Assembly: GCA_024426085.1 (NCBI GenBank)
Contig: CP087974.1
Coordinates: 930,001 to 994,000 of the forward strand
Origin: Rhizobium sp. RCAM05350
Lineage (GTDB): Bacteria > Pseudomonadota > Alphaproteobacteria > Rhizobiales > Rhizobiaceae
DNA: 64,000 nucleotides
Direction: 5' to 3'
Below the pieces are notes generated by a model. The model was not told the origin of the DNA. It worked only from the letters and a program-made list of their open reading frames with translations, and did no database searches. Position numbers and translations under genes: made by a program. This document shows positions 25,878 through 34,832 of this stretch, piece after piece (the stretch's first letter is position 1; the number at the start of each line of letters is the position of its first letter).

Positions 25878-26063
25878 TCATGCCGCTTCCAAAGCCATAA
25901 GCCATTCGGCAAGCTTGGCCTTGCGCAGTGCCACAGTCCCACCGATTTTGATTGTCGGAATGGTTCGACTCTGGATCATGGCGTAAACCTTGCGCCGGGG
26001 AATTCCCATTGCCGTTGCAATTGCGTCCGCCCCCATCAGTACCTCAGTGTCTTGGTTGTTCAT
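25878..26063 (-). CDS. AlpA/excisionase-like helix-turn-helix protein
   Basis: A 61-residue small HTH protein (LMGADAIATAMGIPRRKVYA then MIQSRTIPTIKIGGTVALRK and AKLAEWLMALEAA), the MerR-like form shared by excisionases and AlpA regulators. The ATG at 26063 has AAAGGA upstream; a TTG at 26105 is also possible. In Gram-negative PICIs AlpA activates the replication and packaging genes; in other elements such proteins direct excision. It forms one operon with the helicase (three-base gap). Confidence 0.8.
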   Translation of the reverse strand: MNNQDTEVLMGADAIATAMGIPRRKVYAMIQSRTIPTIKIGGTVALRKAKLAEWLMALEAA

Positions 26064-26677
26064 GTCTGTTCGGTCCTTTCGTTCGTTAGTGTCCGTTGTT
26101 GTCAATCCTTATGCAGTCGATATGACCCTCAGGCGTCGTCCTTCCAATGCGATTTTCCTAGAAGACCGAAACTTTCTTTCTGCGACCTCATCTGGCCTCA
26201 AAAAAGCGGACTCTATCCCGGCTCTATCCTGCCAATCCCCATCCAAAAACCCGCTAACCGTACGTGCGGGCAGCGCAAATCCCCGTCCGTCTGTTCAAAG
26301 ACGAACGCAAGCCAAGGCCTAACGGTACCGGCCCCTGCTCGCTGCCGAGAGAGGAAACCTGACCACAGATTTTCGGAAATGGGTTTTCGCCTCGCCATTA
26401 AAGACAAGATCGCCGCCCATGGCGTTGATCGCTCCGCACGGGGAATAAGTCAAGCGCCCGGCAGTTAAAATCGGCCGATCCATCCCGAAAAATACTCAGT
26501 GCTGCTAATCCTGCCAGTCATGCGCCCGTCCTCTCGCTCGCACCGAAAGGACGCGGGCAGTGGCAAGGCGAAGCCGCCGCAGGACAACTTGGCCGCAAAG
26601 CTTGACAGCACAATCCGCCCGGAGCTATGCCATGCTCATGTTGCATTTTAATCAGGTCACCGAGGGGATTAGCTAGG
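26064..26677. other. Divergent control region between AlpA-like gene and integrase
   Basis: About 610 bases. Near the right end TTGACA (26602-26607), an 18-base spacer and TATGCC (26626-26631) form a likely integrase promoter; TCATGTTGCA at 26636-26645 repeats the motif near attL. A minus-strand frame at 26213-26395 (MARRKPISENLWSGFLSRQR onward, 60 residues) lacks a ribosome site and is only a weak gene candidate. Confidence 0.45.
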
Positions 26678-27911
26678 ATGTCAGTTCGGTCACGCACATG
26701 GACAGACGCCAAGGGCAAAGCCCGAAAAGTATTTGTGGCCGATTACAAGGACGCGGCCGGGAAACGCCACCTCAAGACGTTCAAGCGCCAGAAGGATGCC
26801 GAAGCATTCGAAAAACAAGCCGCGGTTGATGTTCGCGCTGGAACCCATGTGGCCGATAGCCAGACCGTCACCGTTACCGTTGCCGCCGAAACTTGGGTAG
26901 CGCGTCTGAAGCAGTCCGACTTGCGCCGTTCGTCTATCGAGGATTACGAGCGCACAACGCGACTCCATATCGTGGCCTTTATCGGGGCTCTGAAGTTGAA
27001 CGCGTTGAATGTGCCGCGCCTGCGTGCCTTTGAAGACGAACTGCGCAACGCCGGACGATCCACCTTTACGATCCGCCGCACAATGTTGACGCTTGGGGTG
27101 ATGCTGTCCGACGCGCAGGAAAGCGGGCTGGTTGCCGTTAATGCCGTTCGCGACTTGAGCCGAAGCAGAAAGCGCACTGGCAAGGCACAGGCACCGGCCA
27201 AGCGCCGTTTGAAGATTGGAACCGACATTCCCACGCCGGACGAAATCAAAGCTCTGTTAGCCGTTCTCTGCGACCGATGGAAACCCCTCATCATGACTGC
27301 GGTCTTTTCCGGCCTTCGCGCATCAGAATTGCGAGGTCTGCGTCATGAAGACGTGGATTTTAGTAAGGAAACTATCCGAGTGCATCAGCGTGCCGACCGT
27401 TACTGCACCATTGGCGATACAAAGAGCGTATCAGGTGAGCGCGTCTTGCCGGTGCCGCCTGAACTCATCAATACCTTGGGTGAATGGCGCCTGCGCTGCC
27501 CCAAGGTCGATACCGGGAAACGTGACGCCGATGGGAACCCGGTCAAGGTGCTCGACCTCGTTTTCCCCGAACGGCAGGGGCAAGCCTGAGACACTGGACA
27601 ACATTCTAGTGCGCGGGCTGCATCCGGCTTGGGTTGCCGCTGGCGTGACTGTCGATACCGGGAAAGTTGATGAGCATGGCGCAGCAATCATGGCACCGAA
27701 ATATACCGGCCTGCATTGCCTCAGACATTTCTACGCCTCATGGTGCATCAACCGGAAAAAGGAACGCGGTCTAGAGTTGCCGGTCAGGACGGTTCAGGAA
27801 CGCTTGGGCCATGCTTCACCTGCTCTTACTCTTGGCACATATTCGCACCTATTCCCCACAGATGATGACGGGTCAGAACTTGCCGCCGCGTCTGCGTTTC
27901 TGCTAGGGTAA
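26678..27911 (+). CDS. int: Tyrosine-type site-specific integrase (one frame break)
   Basis: About 410 residues. N-terminal arm-binding type region (MSVRSRTWTDAKGKARKVFV), SAM-like core-binding domain (SSIEDYERTTRLHIVAFIG) and catalytic domain. All active-site residues are visible: Arg in FSGLRASELRGL, Lys in GDTKSVSGERVLPVP, His and Arg in GLHCLRHFYASW, His in LGHASPALTLG and the nucleophile Tyr in TYSHLFP. The frame breaks near 27575 (FPERQGQ versus FPNGRGKPETL). The ATG at 26678 gives a normal N-terminus. It ends 77 bases from attR, the usual place, and should catalyse integration into accC. Confidence 0.92.
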
Positions 27912-27987
27912 AATTCGGCTGCGCTGACATGGGTGTGACATGGAATTTCGAAACCCCGTGCTTTCAGAGCTTCCAGCATGGTTTCTC

Positions 27988-28050
27988 CCTGATCAACAAT
28001 CAGGACATCGCCAACGGCGACTACGACATCCATTGGCTGGAAAACTATCT
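27988..28050 (+). repeat. attR: right copy of the 63-bp direct repeat
   Basis: Identical to 11039-11101. Sequence to its left is element DNA; sequence to its right is the native accC end and then aat, so this marks the right boundary of the island. Confidence 0.95.
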
Positions 28051-28069
28051 GGCCAAGACGGCCGAATGA
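27989..28069 (+). pseudogene. accC: Displaced native 3' end of accC
   Basis: Twenty-six codons ([20 protein letters not shown] then LAKTAE) and a TGA, in the same frame as the end of accC at 11040. It has no start and is not expected to be translated. It preserves the native accC C-terminus and the original eight-base gap to aat, so excision would restore the operon. Confidence 0.95.
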
Positions 28070-28077
28070 GGTTTTGA

Positions 28078-28692
28078 ATGAAAGGGACCCGCAGCAGGCA
28101 GCCGGACATTACACCGGATTTGCTGTTGCGGGCCTATTCCATCGGGCTGTTCCCGATGGCCGACAGCGCTGACGATCCCGAGCTGTTCTGGGTCGAGCCT
28201 GAATTGCGGGGCATTATCCCGCCTCGACGATTTCCACGTTTCCAAAAGCCTGGCGAAGACGATCCGGCGTGCGCCTTTCGATATACGTTATGACACGGCC
28301 TTCGAACAGGTCATGGAGGGATGCGCCGCGCCTGCCCCGGACCGTCCGACCACCTGGATCAATGCCAAGATCCGCTCGCTCTATGCGACGCTACACAGCA
28401 TGGGCCACGCACATTGCGTAGAAGCCTGGGAGGGTGATGAACTGGTCGGCGGCCTCTACGGCGTCTCGCTTGGCTCGGCCTTCTTCGGCGAAAGCATGTT
28501 TTCGCGCCGGACGGATGCCTCGAAGATCTGCCTCGTCCATCTGGTGCAGCGCCTGCGCAAACAGGGCTTTGTCCTGCTCGATACCCAGTTCACCACCGAG
28601 CATCTGAAAAATTTCGGCGCCATCGACGTGCCTGAAAGCGCTATGAAAAGATGCTGGCGCGCGCCATCGCCACGCCGCATCTGAAATTCTGA
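28078..28692 (+). CDS. aat: Leucyl/phenylalanyl-tRNA-protein transferase (frame breaks)
   Basis: Transfers Leu or Phe from tRNA to the N-terminus of proteins, marking them for ClpS/ClpAP degradation. Landmarks are [71 protein letters not shown] and [18 protein letters not shown]. Frame breaks near 28225 and 28640 are needed; the corrected end reads [16 protein letters not shown]. It was the gene after accC before the island entered. Confidence 0.93.
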
Positions 28693-28699
28693 AGATCAG

Positions 28700-29152
28700 T
28701 TACTGCTTGGCAGCAGTGTCCGGCGGCGGCAGGTCGGACTTTGCCTTGCAGCTGTTCAGCCAGACGTCATAGACCGGGTGCTCGACGGCATTCAGGCCCG
28801 GACTGTCGGCGAACATCCAGCCGGTGAAGATGCGGCGGATCTTGCGGTCGAGCGTGATCTCGTCGACTTCTACGAACGTGTCGGTCTTCGGCGCTTCGGT
28901 ATCGTCGTGGCTGTAACAGACGCGCGGCGTCACCTGTAGAGCGCCGAACTGGACGGTTTCACCGATATAGACGTCGAAGGTGGTGATGCGGCCTGTGATT
29001 TTGTCGATGCCGGAGAAGACCGCAACCGGATTTGTGATCCGGGCCGCGTCGGCGGCCGCCGTCAACGAAAGTACGGCGGTGCTGGCAATCGTGAACAGCG
29101 AGGCTGCCGCAAAGATCCGGCGCTTTAGAATTCGCTGACTTGAAACTACCAT
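28700..29152 (-). CDS. DUF2155 exported protein
   Basis: A protein of 150 residues with a signal peptide (AAASLFTIASTAVLSLTAAA) and the DUF2155 domain: ITGRITTFDVYIGETVQFGA, LQVTPRVCYSHDDTEAPKTD, RRIFTGWMFADSPGLNAVEH, VYDVWLNSCK. Two conserved cysteines are present. Periplasmic, function unknown. It is conserved next to aat in Rhizobiales, convergent with it. Confidence 0.9.
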   Translation of the reverse strand: MVVSSQRILKRRIFAAASLFTIASTAVLSLTAAADAARITNPVAVFSGIDKITGRITTFDVYIGETVQFGALQVTPRVCYSHDDTEAPKTDTFVEVDEITLDRKIRRIFTGWMFADSPGLNAVEHPVYDVWLNSCKAKSDLPPPDTAAKQ

Positions 29153-29281
29153 TCTAACGCCCGTCTCCCCCTTTGATTCCCGGCCAAGGTGCCGAGTATC
29201 AGGCGCTAAACATCAAATGTGGCCGCGGCATGGTGCCTGCGGTGCAATCAACAATCCCAAAGAACTGTTTGCAAATCCGGT

Positions 29282-29677
29282 TCAGGAGCGTGGCGTCCAG
29301 GCATCATAGTCGCCGGTGACGCGCGGACGCTCGCCGGTGCTGTTGATCGAACCCGGCGGCCGGTAGGCCTGGGCGGAGCCGGTGCCGTTAGGCTGGTGCG
29401 GCTTCTGCCACTCGCGCGCCTTGTAGGTTTCATCGGCCGGCGAAACGTCGGTGCGGTGATGCATCCAGCCGTGCCAGCCGGGAGGAATGGCCGATGCGTC
29501 GGCATAACCGTTATAGATTACCCAGCGGCGCGTGCGCCCCTCAGAGTCCTTGCCACCCTGATAGTAGACATTGCCGGCAGCGTCTTCGCCCACCCTCTTG
29601 CCGAAGCGCCAGGTGTGAAAGCGGGTGCCGATCGTCTGTCCATTCCACCAGGTAAAAATCTGCAGCAGAGACTTCAT
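29282..29677 (-). CDS. NDUFA12-family NADH:ubiquinone oxidoreductase subunit
   Basis: A protein of 131 residues, bacterial homologue of complex I accessory subunit NDUFA12 (B17.2), found in alphaproteobacteria. Landmarks are FTWWNGQTIGTRFHTW, KRVGEDAAGNVYYQG, RRWVIYNGYADASAIPPGWH, GWMHHRTD and a Pro-rich tail ending GDYDAW. It is thought to stabilise the peripheral arm of complex I. Complete in one frame. Confidence 0.92.
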   Translation of the reverse strand: MKSLLQIFTWWNGQTIGTRFHTWRFGKRVGEDAAGNVYYQGGKDSEGRTRRWVIYNGYADASAIPPGWHGWMHHRTDVSPADETYKAREWQKPHQPNGTGSAQAYRPPGSINSTGERPRVTGDYDAWTPRS

Positions 29678-29811
29678 GATGTCCGTCCTTGACCGCGCCC
29701 ACTACAGGGCCGCCGGTTATGAAAATACTATCCGCTTATGCCGCGCAGGCAATCGGTTGTCCAGTGATTCCAGCCCATGGCTGCGCGAGAGAGCGGGCAA
29801 AAAGCCGCATG

Positions 29812-30313
29812 TCAGCTCTCAAGCGGCTTTTCCATAATGATCGTGGGAATGCCCGACTGGCCATCGCCGCAATTGGCGGTTTCGCCGATTTTCACGAAGC
29901 CGTGCGCTTCATAGAACGAGAGAGCCGCGTGGTTCTGCGGCTCGACCTCGAGCTGCATGAATTCCGCATCGGGAAAGCAGGTTTCGAGTTCGGCGAACAT
30001 GTCGCGGCCGATGCCTTGGCGCTGGAACTTGGGATGCACATAGAGCTGATGCAGAATGGCGCCCTTCTTGAGGGTTTCTGACATGGCGGCATAGCCCATA
30101 CCGCCGATGTCCTTGCCATTGTCTGCCACCACGAATTCGGCATTCTTACGGGCAAGCCGGGCCTTCAGCGCCGGTACCGAATGCCATTTCGCCGTCAACT
30201 CCAGCGACCTTGTCAGCGCCATAGAGGGCATCATAGGTCGCATGCCATGTCTCGCCGAGAAGCACACTCACTTTGGCAAGATCACGCTCCGATGCTGTGC
30301 GGACGAAGAACAC
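29812..30313 (-). CDS. GNAT-family N-acetyltransferase downstream of gatB (frame break)
   Basis: Acetyl-CoA-dependent acetyltransferase of about 165 residues. The GTG at 30313 has GAGGA upstream, three bases after the gatB stop, and opens with FFVRTASERDLAKVSVLLGE. The frame breaks near 30210. The remainder carries AILHQLYVHPKFQRQGIGRD (motif A, Q/R-x-x-G-x-G/A) and ALSFYEAHGFVKIGE (motif B). Substrate unknown. Probably co-transcribed with gatB. Confidence 0.85.
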
Positions 30314-30316
30314 CGG

Positions 30317-31818
30317 TTATTCCTCGATGCCGAGCTTGGCCTTGACCAGAGCCTGCACGGCCTGCGGGTTTGCCTTGCCGCCGGTCGATTTCATCACCTG
30401 GCCGACGAACCAGCCAGCCAGCGACGGTTTGGCCTGAACCTTGGCGACCTGATCCGGGTTGGCGGCGATGATCTCATCGACGGCCTTTTCGATGGCGCCA
30501 GTATCAGTCACCTGCTTCATGCCGCGGCTTTCGACCAGCTCGGCCGGGTCGCCGCCTTCGGTCCAGATGATTTCGAACAGGTCCTTGGCGAGCTTGCCGG
30601 AAATGACTTCCGACTTGATCAGGTCAAGAATGCCGCCCAGCTGGGCGGGGAAACCGGAGTCTCTTCAATGGCTTTGCTGGCTTTGTTCAAGGCGCCAAGC
30701 AGATCGTTGATCACCCAGTTGGCCGCAATCTTGCCGTCGCGGCCAGCGGCGACAGCCTCGAAATAGTCGGCTATCGCCTTTTCCGAGACGAGCACGGACG
30801 CATCGTAGATCGACAGGCCGAGATCGCGAACGAAGCGTTCCTTCTTGTCGTCGGGCAATTCCGGCAGGTGTGCCTTCAGTTCTTCGACGAAGGCATCGTC
30901 GAATTCGAGCGGCAGCAGGTCCGGATCCGGGAAATAGCGATAGTCGTGCGCATCTTCCTTGGAGCGCATCGAACGGGTCTCGCCCTTGTTCGGGTCGAAC
31001 AGGCGGGTTTCCTGATCGATCGAGCCGCCGTCTTCGAGGATGCCGATCTGGCGGCGGGCTTCGTATTCGATCGCCTGGCCGATGAAGCGGATGGAGTTGA
31101 CGTTCTTGATTTCGCAGCGTGTGCCAAAACCCTCGCCCGGGCGGCGCACGGAGACGTTGACGTCGGCGCGCAACGAGCCTTCGTCCATGTTGCCGTCGCA
31201 GGTGCCGAGATAACGCACGATCGAACGCAGCTTGGTCACATAGGCCTTGGCTTCATCGGACGAGCGCATGTCCGGCTTGGAGACGATTTCCATCAGCGCC
31301 ACGCCCGAGCGGTTCAAATCGACATAGGACATGGTCGGGCTCTGGTCGTGCATCGACTTGCCGGCATCCTGCTCCAGATGCAGCCGTTCGATGCCGATTT
31401 CGATATCCTCAAACTGGCCCTGCCGATCCGGACCGACCGAAATGACGATCTGGCCCTCGCCGACAATCGGATCCTTGAACTGGGAAATCTGGTAGCCCTG
31501 CGGCAGGTCCGGATAAAAATAGTTCTTGCGGTCGAAGATCGAACGCTTGTTGATCTGCGCCTTCAGGCCGAGACCCGTGCGGACCGCCTGCTTGACGCAT
31601 TCCTCGTTGATGACGGGCAGCATGCCGGGCATCGCCGCATCGACCAGCGAGACGTTGGAGTTCGGCGCATTGCCGAACGTCGTCGAGGCACCCGAAAACA
31701 GCTTCGAATTGCTGGTCACCTGGGCATGAACTTCCAGGCCAATGATGACTTCCCAGTCGCCTGTAGCGCCCGGAATATAGCGTTTCGGTTCGGAGATGCG
31801 GACGTCGACGAGGGTCAT
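30317..31818 (-). CDS. gatB: Asp-tRNA(Asn)/Glu-tRNA(Gln) amidotransferase subunit B (frame break)
   Basis: tRNA-binding and kinase-like subunit of GatCAB, which turns misacylated Glu-tRNA(Gln) and Asp-tRNA(Asn) into Gln- and Asn-tRNA. The ATG at 31818 opens [20 protein letters not shown]. The core shows [49 protein letters not shown] and [19 protein letters not shown]. The frame breaks near 30655, and the C-terminal YqeY-like tail ([37 protein letters not shown]) follows. gatC and gatA lie farther right. Confidence 0.95.
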
Positions 31819-31968
31819 GGAATGCTCTTCTGTAAGCTCGAATTTGTGTGTCTCTGGGTAGAACAATTGGCTTTGGGGTGCAAGGCTTGTCGCATTCGGC
31901 GCCTCGCTTTGATGCCGAAGTCCCGGGCGTTTGCGATCTGTTCAATTTTTTCCGGCACTCTATCCGAC

Positions 31969-32277
31969 ATGACCATCTGCCTGTCGCTCATCGTTCTGTT
32001 TCTTGTCCTGAACATCGTGACGTTCTGCGTCTTCTGGTGGGACAAGGCGGCCGCGCGCGGTGGAGGGTGGCGCGTCTCCGAAAACGATCTTTTAAGCTTG
32101 GCATTTTTCGGTGGAAGCCTTGGTGCCTTTGGCGCTCAACGGCTGTTGCGGCATAAAACGCGCAAGGAACCCTTCCGCACCCGGCTGACGGCGATCCTCG
32201 TACTGCATGCTGCCGTCGTTTCCGTCGGCCTCCTAGCGCTGCCATGGGTGCTCGCCGGTTACGTTTTCCATTCCTGA
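31969..32277 (+). CDS. DUF1294 membrane protein
   Basis: A protein of 102 residues with the DUF1294 pattern: helix 1 CLSLIVLFLVLNIVTFCVFW, the conserved WDKAAARGGGWRVSENDLLS and FFGGSLGAFGAQRLLRHKTR KE, and a last helix (VVSVGLLALPWVLAGYVF). Inner membrane, unknown function. The ATG at 31969 starts directly at the first helix. Divergent from gatB. Confidence 0.88.
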   Translation: MTICLSLIVLFLVLNIVTFCVFWWDKAAARGGGWRVSENDLLSLAFFGGSLGAFGAQRLLRHKTRKEPFRTRLTAILVLHAAVVSVGLLALPWVLAGYVFHS

Positions 32278-32358
32278 TACCCAGCGCATAATCGACCGCG
32301 CCCTTGAACCGGCTGCCATGGCTTGACTCGCACGACTATTCGTAACTATTATTATTAC

Positions 32359-32812
32359 ATGAAAAGAAACAGCCGCCTTTCCGCAGTGCTGCATGCGCTG
32401 CTTCACATGGCAGAACGCGGCCGCCCGATGACCTCGGACGAGCTTGCCCTCTGCCTCCAGACAAACCCCTGTCGTCGTCCGGCGCACCATGGCCGGACTG
32501 CGCGAGGCCGGCCTCGTCACCTCAGGCCGTGGTCACGGTGGCGGCTGGACGCTTGGCCGCCCGCTCGAAGACGTGACCATGCGCGATATCTACACAGCGC
32601 TTGGCGAACCGATGCTGTTCCAGATGGGCAATGTCAGCGAAAGCCCCGGCTGCCTAGTCGAACAGGCCGTCAACCACGCGCTGGACGATGCGTTTCGCGA
32701 TGCCGAAGCAATGCTGATCGCACGTCTCGGCGAAGTGACGCTCGCCACGCTCGCCGACGATTTCAAGCGGCGCTTTGCCGAACACAGGACCACGCTGAAA
32801 CAGCCCGGCTGA
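32359..32812 (+). CDS. Rrf2-family transcriptional regulator (frame break)
   Basis: About 150 residues. The winged-helix domain reads RLSAVLHALLHMAERGRPMT, SDELALCLQTNPVVVRRTMA after joining frames near 32465, then GLREAGLVTSGRGHGGGWTL and the dimerisation helix. Cysteines for an iron-sulfur cluster are not evident in the usual triplet (one is in the HTH, one in SPGCLVEQ). It precedes a flavin disulfide reductase and probably controls it. The upstream sequence has ACTATT repeated (32334, 32345), a possible operator. Confidence 0.85.
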
Positions 32813-32887
32813 CATCCACACCAACACAGACGTCCCCGCCCCGGATCTCCCAAATTTCCGGCGGGCGGAGCTATGAAAGGAAAGACC

Positions 32888-33791
32888 ATGCAACAGGATG
32901 CAATCATCATCGGCGGCGGCTTTGCCGGACTGTCGGCCGCCTATATTCTCGCCCGCGGCGGCATGTGACCATCATCGACAGCGGCACGCCGCGCAATCGC
33001 TTTGCCGCGCATTCCCACGGCGTGCTGGCACTGGATGGAAAATCCGGGCTGGACATACTCGCCGATGCGCGGGGCACAGCTTGCCGCCTACCCTACGGTG
33101 ACCTTCATCGAAGGCAAGGCTGCCGCTGCGGAAGGCAAGATCGATGATTTCCATGTCAGCGTCAGTGGGCATGGAACGATTGCCGCCAGGCGGCTGCTTC
33201 TGGCCAGCGGCATCGAAGATCGCCTGCCCGATATTCAGGGTCTTGCCGAGCGCTGGGGCAAGACAGTCCTTCATTGCCCCTATTGCCATGGTTATGAAAT
33301 CGGCGGCGGCCCGATCGGTGTTCTGGCGACACATCCGATGTCGGCGCATCAGGCAACCGTCGTTGCCGACTGGGGCGATGTCACCCCTGTTCACCAACGC
33401 GATGCCGGAACCGGATGAAGCAACGCTCGCCCTTCTCGAAAGACGCAATGTCAGCCTCCAACCCGGCGCTGTCAGCGTGGTCGAGACCGGCACCTGCGAT
33501 ATGCTGCGGGTGCGGCTGACAAACGGCCGGACCTTTGACGTCAAGGCGCTGTTCGTTGCGGCCGATCTGCATATGCGCGGCACGATCGCCGAAAGCCTTG
33601 GCTGCGCACTGCAGGAGACGCCCGCCGGCAAGATTATCACCACCGACGCCGTCAAGGCGACCAGCGTCGCCGGGGTCTATGCCGCCGGCGATAATGCCCG
33701 CGCCTTCGGCAATATCACACTTGTCTCCGCCGATGGCGTCATGGCCGGTCTCGGCATGCATCAGTCGCTGATGTTCGCATCGCATTCTTGA
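32888..33791 (+). CDS. Thioredoxin-reductase-like FAD/NAD(P) oxidoreductase (frame breaks)
   Basis: About 300 residues. FAD-binding DAIIIGGGFAGLSAAYILAR, the dithiol motif VLHCPYCHGYEIGGGPIGV (CPYC) between FAD and NADP domains, and the C-terminal FAD contact GVYAAGDNARAFGNITLVSA. Frame breaks near 32965, 33070 and 33390. A GAAAGGAAAG ribosome site precedes the ATG. Homologues next to Rrf2 regulators are common in rhizobia. Substrate unknown; a stress or thiol redox role is inferred. Confidence 0.85.
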
Positions 33792-33985
33792 CGGCGCGGC
33801 TGTCCTCCGCTTAAAAGCGGCCGTCCTTATGGAGTTTTCATGTACTCGATATCTGAGATTGCCTGAAGGCCCTGCCTGCAAAGATCTTTTGCGGGCATGG
33901 GCCGGAAAACGAAGCCCTGACGTTCGACAGAACGGCAGACCCGTTTTCATGCGTTCAATCGAACGCTTTTCGGATCTCACCATCA

Positions 33986-34243
33986 ATGGACATTTCACGC
34001 GACGAACAGCGTATTCTACATCTCATGGCCCAAGGCGGCCGCATCGAAATCCTCCGCACCGACGGCAAGGCCATCGACAGCGCCCGATGCTTCACCCACG
34101 ACGGCTGGCTCTATCCCGGCTTCGGCCTTGACATGTTTCGCAAGCTGAAACGGAAGAAAGCGATCTCCTCCTCGGGCGGCAAACCGTACCGGATCACCCA
34201 ACGCGGCCTCGTTCTCGTACGCTCGCAGTTGAACAACCGCTAA
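33986..34243 (+). CDS. YjhX-family (UPF0386) protein
   Basis: An 85-residue protein with the family pattern: MDISRDEQRILHLMAQGGRI, DSARCFTHDGWLYPGFGLDM, FRKLKRKKAISSSGGKPYRI and TQRGLVLVRSQLNNR. E. coli YjhX is described as a putative toxin, but the rhizobial copies are chromosomal and have no antitoxin beside them here. Complete, followed by a strong terminator. A winged-helix-like fold is likely. Confidence 0.85.
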   Translation: MDISRDEQRILHLMAQGGRIEILRTDGKAIDSARCFTHDGWLYPGFGLDMFRKLKRKKAISSSGGKPYRITQRGLVLVRSQLNNR

Positions 34244-34251
34244 AGACAAAG

Positions 34252-34286
34252 CCGGCGAGACCGTTCATTCGGTCTCGCCGGTTTTT
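34252..34286 (+). terminator. Terminator after the YjhX-family gene
   Basis: A 12-bp perfect stem CCGGCGAGACCG / CGGTCTCGCCGG with a 6-base loop and TTTTT. It lies between convergent genes and may serve both. Confidence 0.88.
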
Positions 34287-34291
34287 CATAC

Positions 34292-34801
34292 TCAGAACCA
34301 CTGCTGGTTCTGATGAACAGCAGGCTCTGCCAACATCTTCGTCATGCCTACCGATCCGACATCCCGGTCGAGCTTCGGCGCATACGCCGTCGACAGCGAA
34401 CTGATCGAATATCCGTGCTTGCGGAAAAAACCGATGGCCTGAGCATTCTGCGCATGCGTCTTGATCACGGCGGCCTCAAACCCGTCACGCAAAATCCTGT
34501 ACTCCAGATCGGCAAGCAGGGATGAGCCGAGGCCGCTTCGCTGCAGCGATGGCTCGATCCAGAGGTCGGAGATCGTGCCGTCATCGTCCTCGCGTGCCGC
34601 CCAGCCGGCAACCGTACCGTTGTTTTCGATGACGCTGACCGAAAACCACTTCGATCTCAGAAAGGACAGGAAAGACAATTCCGCCACACGGCGCATGGCC
34701 GTCGCATCGGCAACGCCGGAAACGGCCTTTTCCCAGGCGTTGAGCCCGAGTACCGCGAGGGCTGGCGTTTCCTCTTCTCGCGCAAGGCGGACGATCATCA
34801 T
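34292..34801 (-). CDS. GNAT-family N-acetyltransferase
   Basis: A protein of about 169 residues, in one frame. Motif A is ISDLWIEPSLQRSGLGSSLL and motif B is AQNAQAIGFFRKHGYSISSL. The ATG at 34801 has AGGGAA upstream. The first of two GNAT genes just downstream of gatA. Substrate unknown. Confidence 0.85.
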   Translation of the reverse strand: MMIVRLAREEETPALAVLGLNAWEKAVSGVADATAMRRVAELSFLSFLRSKWFSVSVIENNGTVAGWAAREDDDGTISDLWIEPSLQRSGLGSSLLADLEYRILRDGFEAAVIKTHAQNAQAIGFFRKHGYSISSLSTAYAPKLDRDVGSVGMTKMLAEPAVHQNQQWF

Positions 34802-34832
34802 GCAGCGGTTCCCTTCCGCCACAAGTAGAGCA

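Larger units (their letters stand above)
11039..28050. mobile_element. Integrated phage-satellite-like genomic island in the 3' end of accC
   Basis: About 17 kb bounded by perfect 63-bp direct repeats. The integrase gene lies next to the right end, followed (right to left) by an AlpA-like HTH gene, a RepA-type helicase, an iteron array, small genes and a terminase small-subunit-like gene. The left half is cargo of visibly lower GC on both strands. There is no recognisable capsid, portal, tail, lysis or large terminase gene and no conjugation or relaxase gene. int, alpA, rep with origin, then terS is the known order of Gram-negative phage-inducible chromosomal islands. An integrative plasmid-like element is the alternative. 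The boundaries are directly visible; the satellite identity is inferred. Confidence 0.85.

Noticed and set aside
27794-28033. Minus-strand open frame across attR
   Set aside because: It joins antisense of the integrase end with antisense of the accC fragment and has no ribosome site. It arises by chance at the junction.
11039-28050. A degraded complete prophage
   Set aside because: No capsid, portal, tail, lysis or large terminase remnants were recognised, and the gene order is that of a satellite. A few unrecognised small genes remain, so this is not excluded absolutely.
11039-28050. An integrative conjugative or mobilizable element
   Set aside because: No relaxase, coupling protein or type IV secretion gene was seen. 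The iterons and RepA-type helicase alone would fit, but the AlpA-like and terminase-like genes favour a satellite.
30868-32277. A 469-codon plus-strand open frame opposite gatB
   Set aside because: Only its last 103 codons, the DUF1294 protein from 31969, are real. The rest mirrors gatB.
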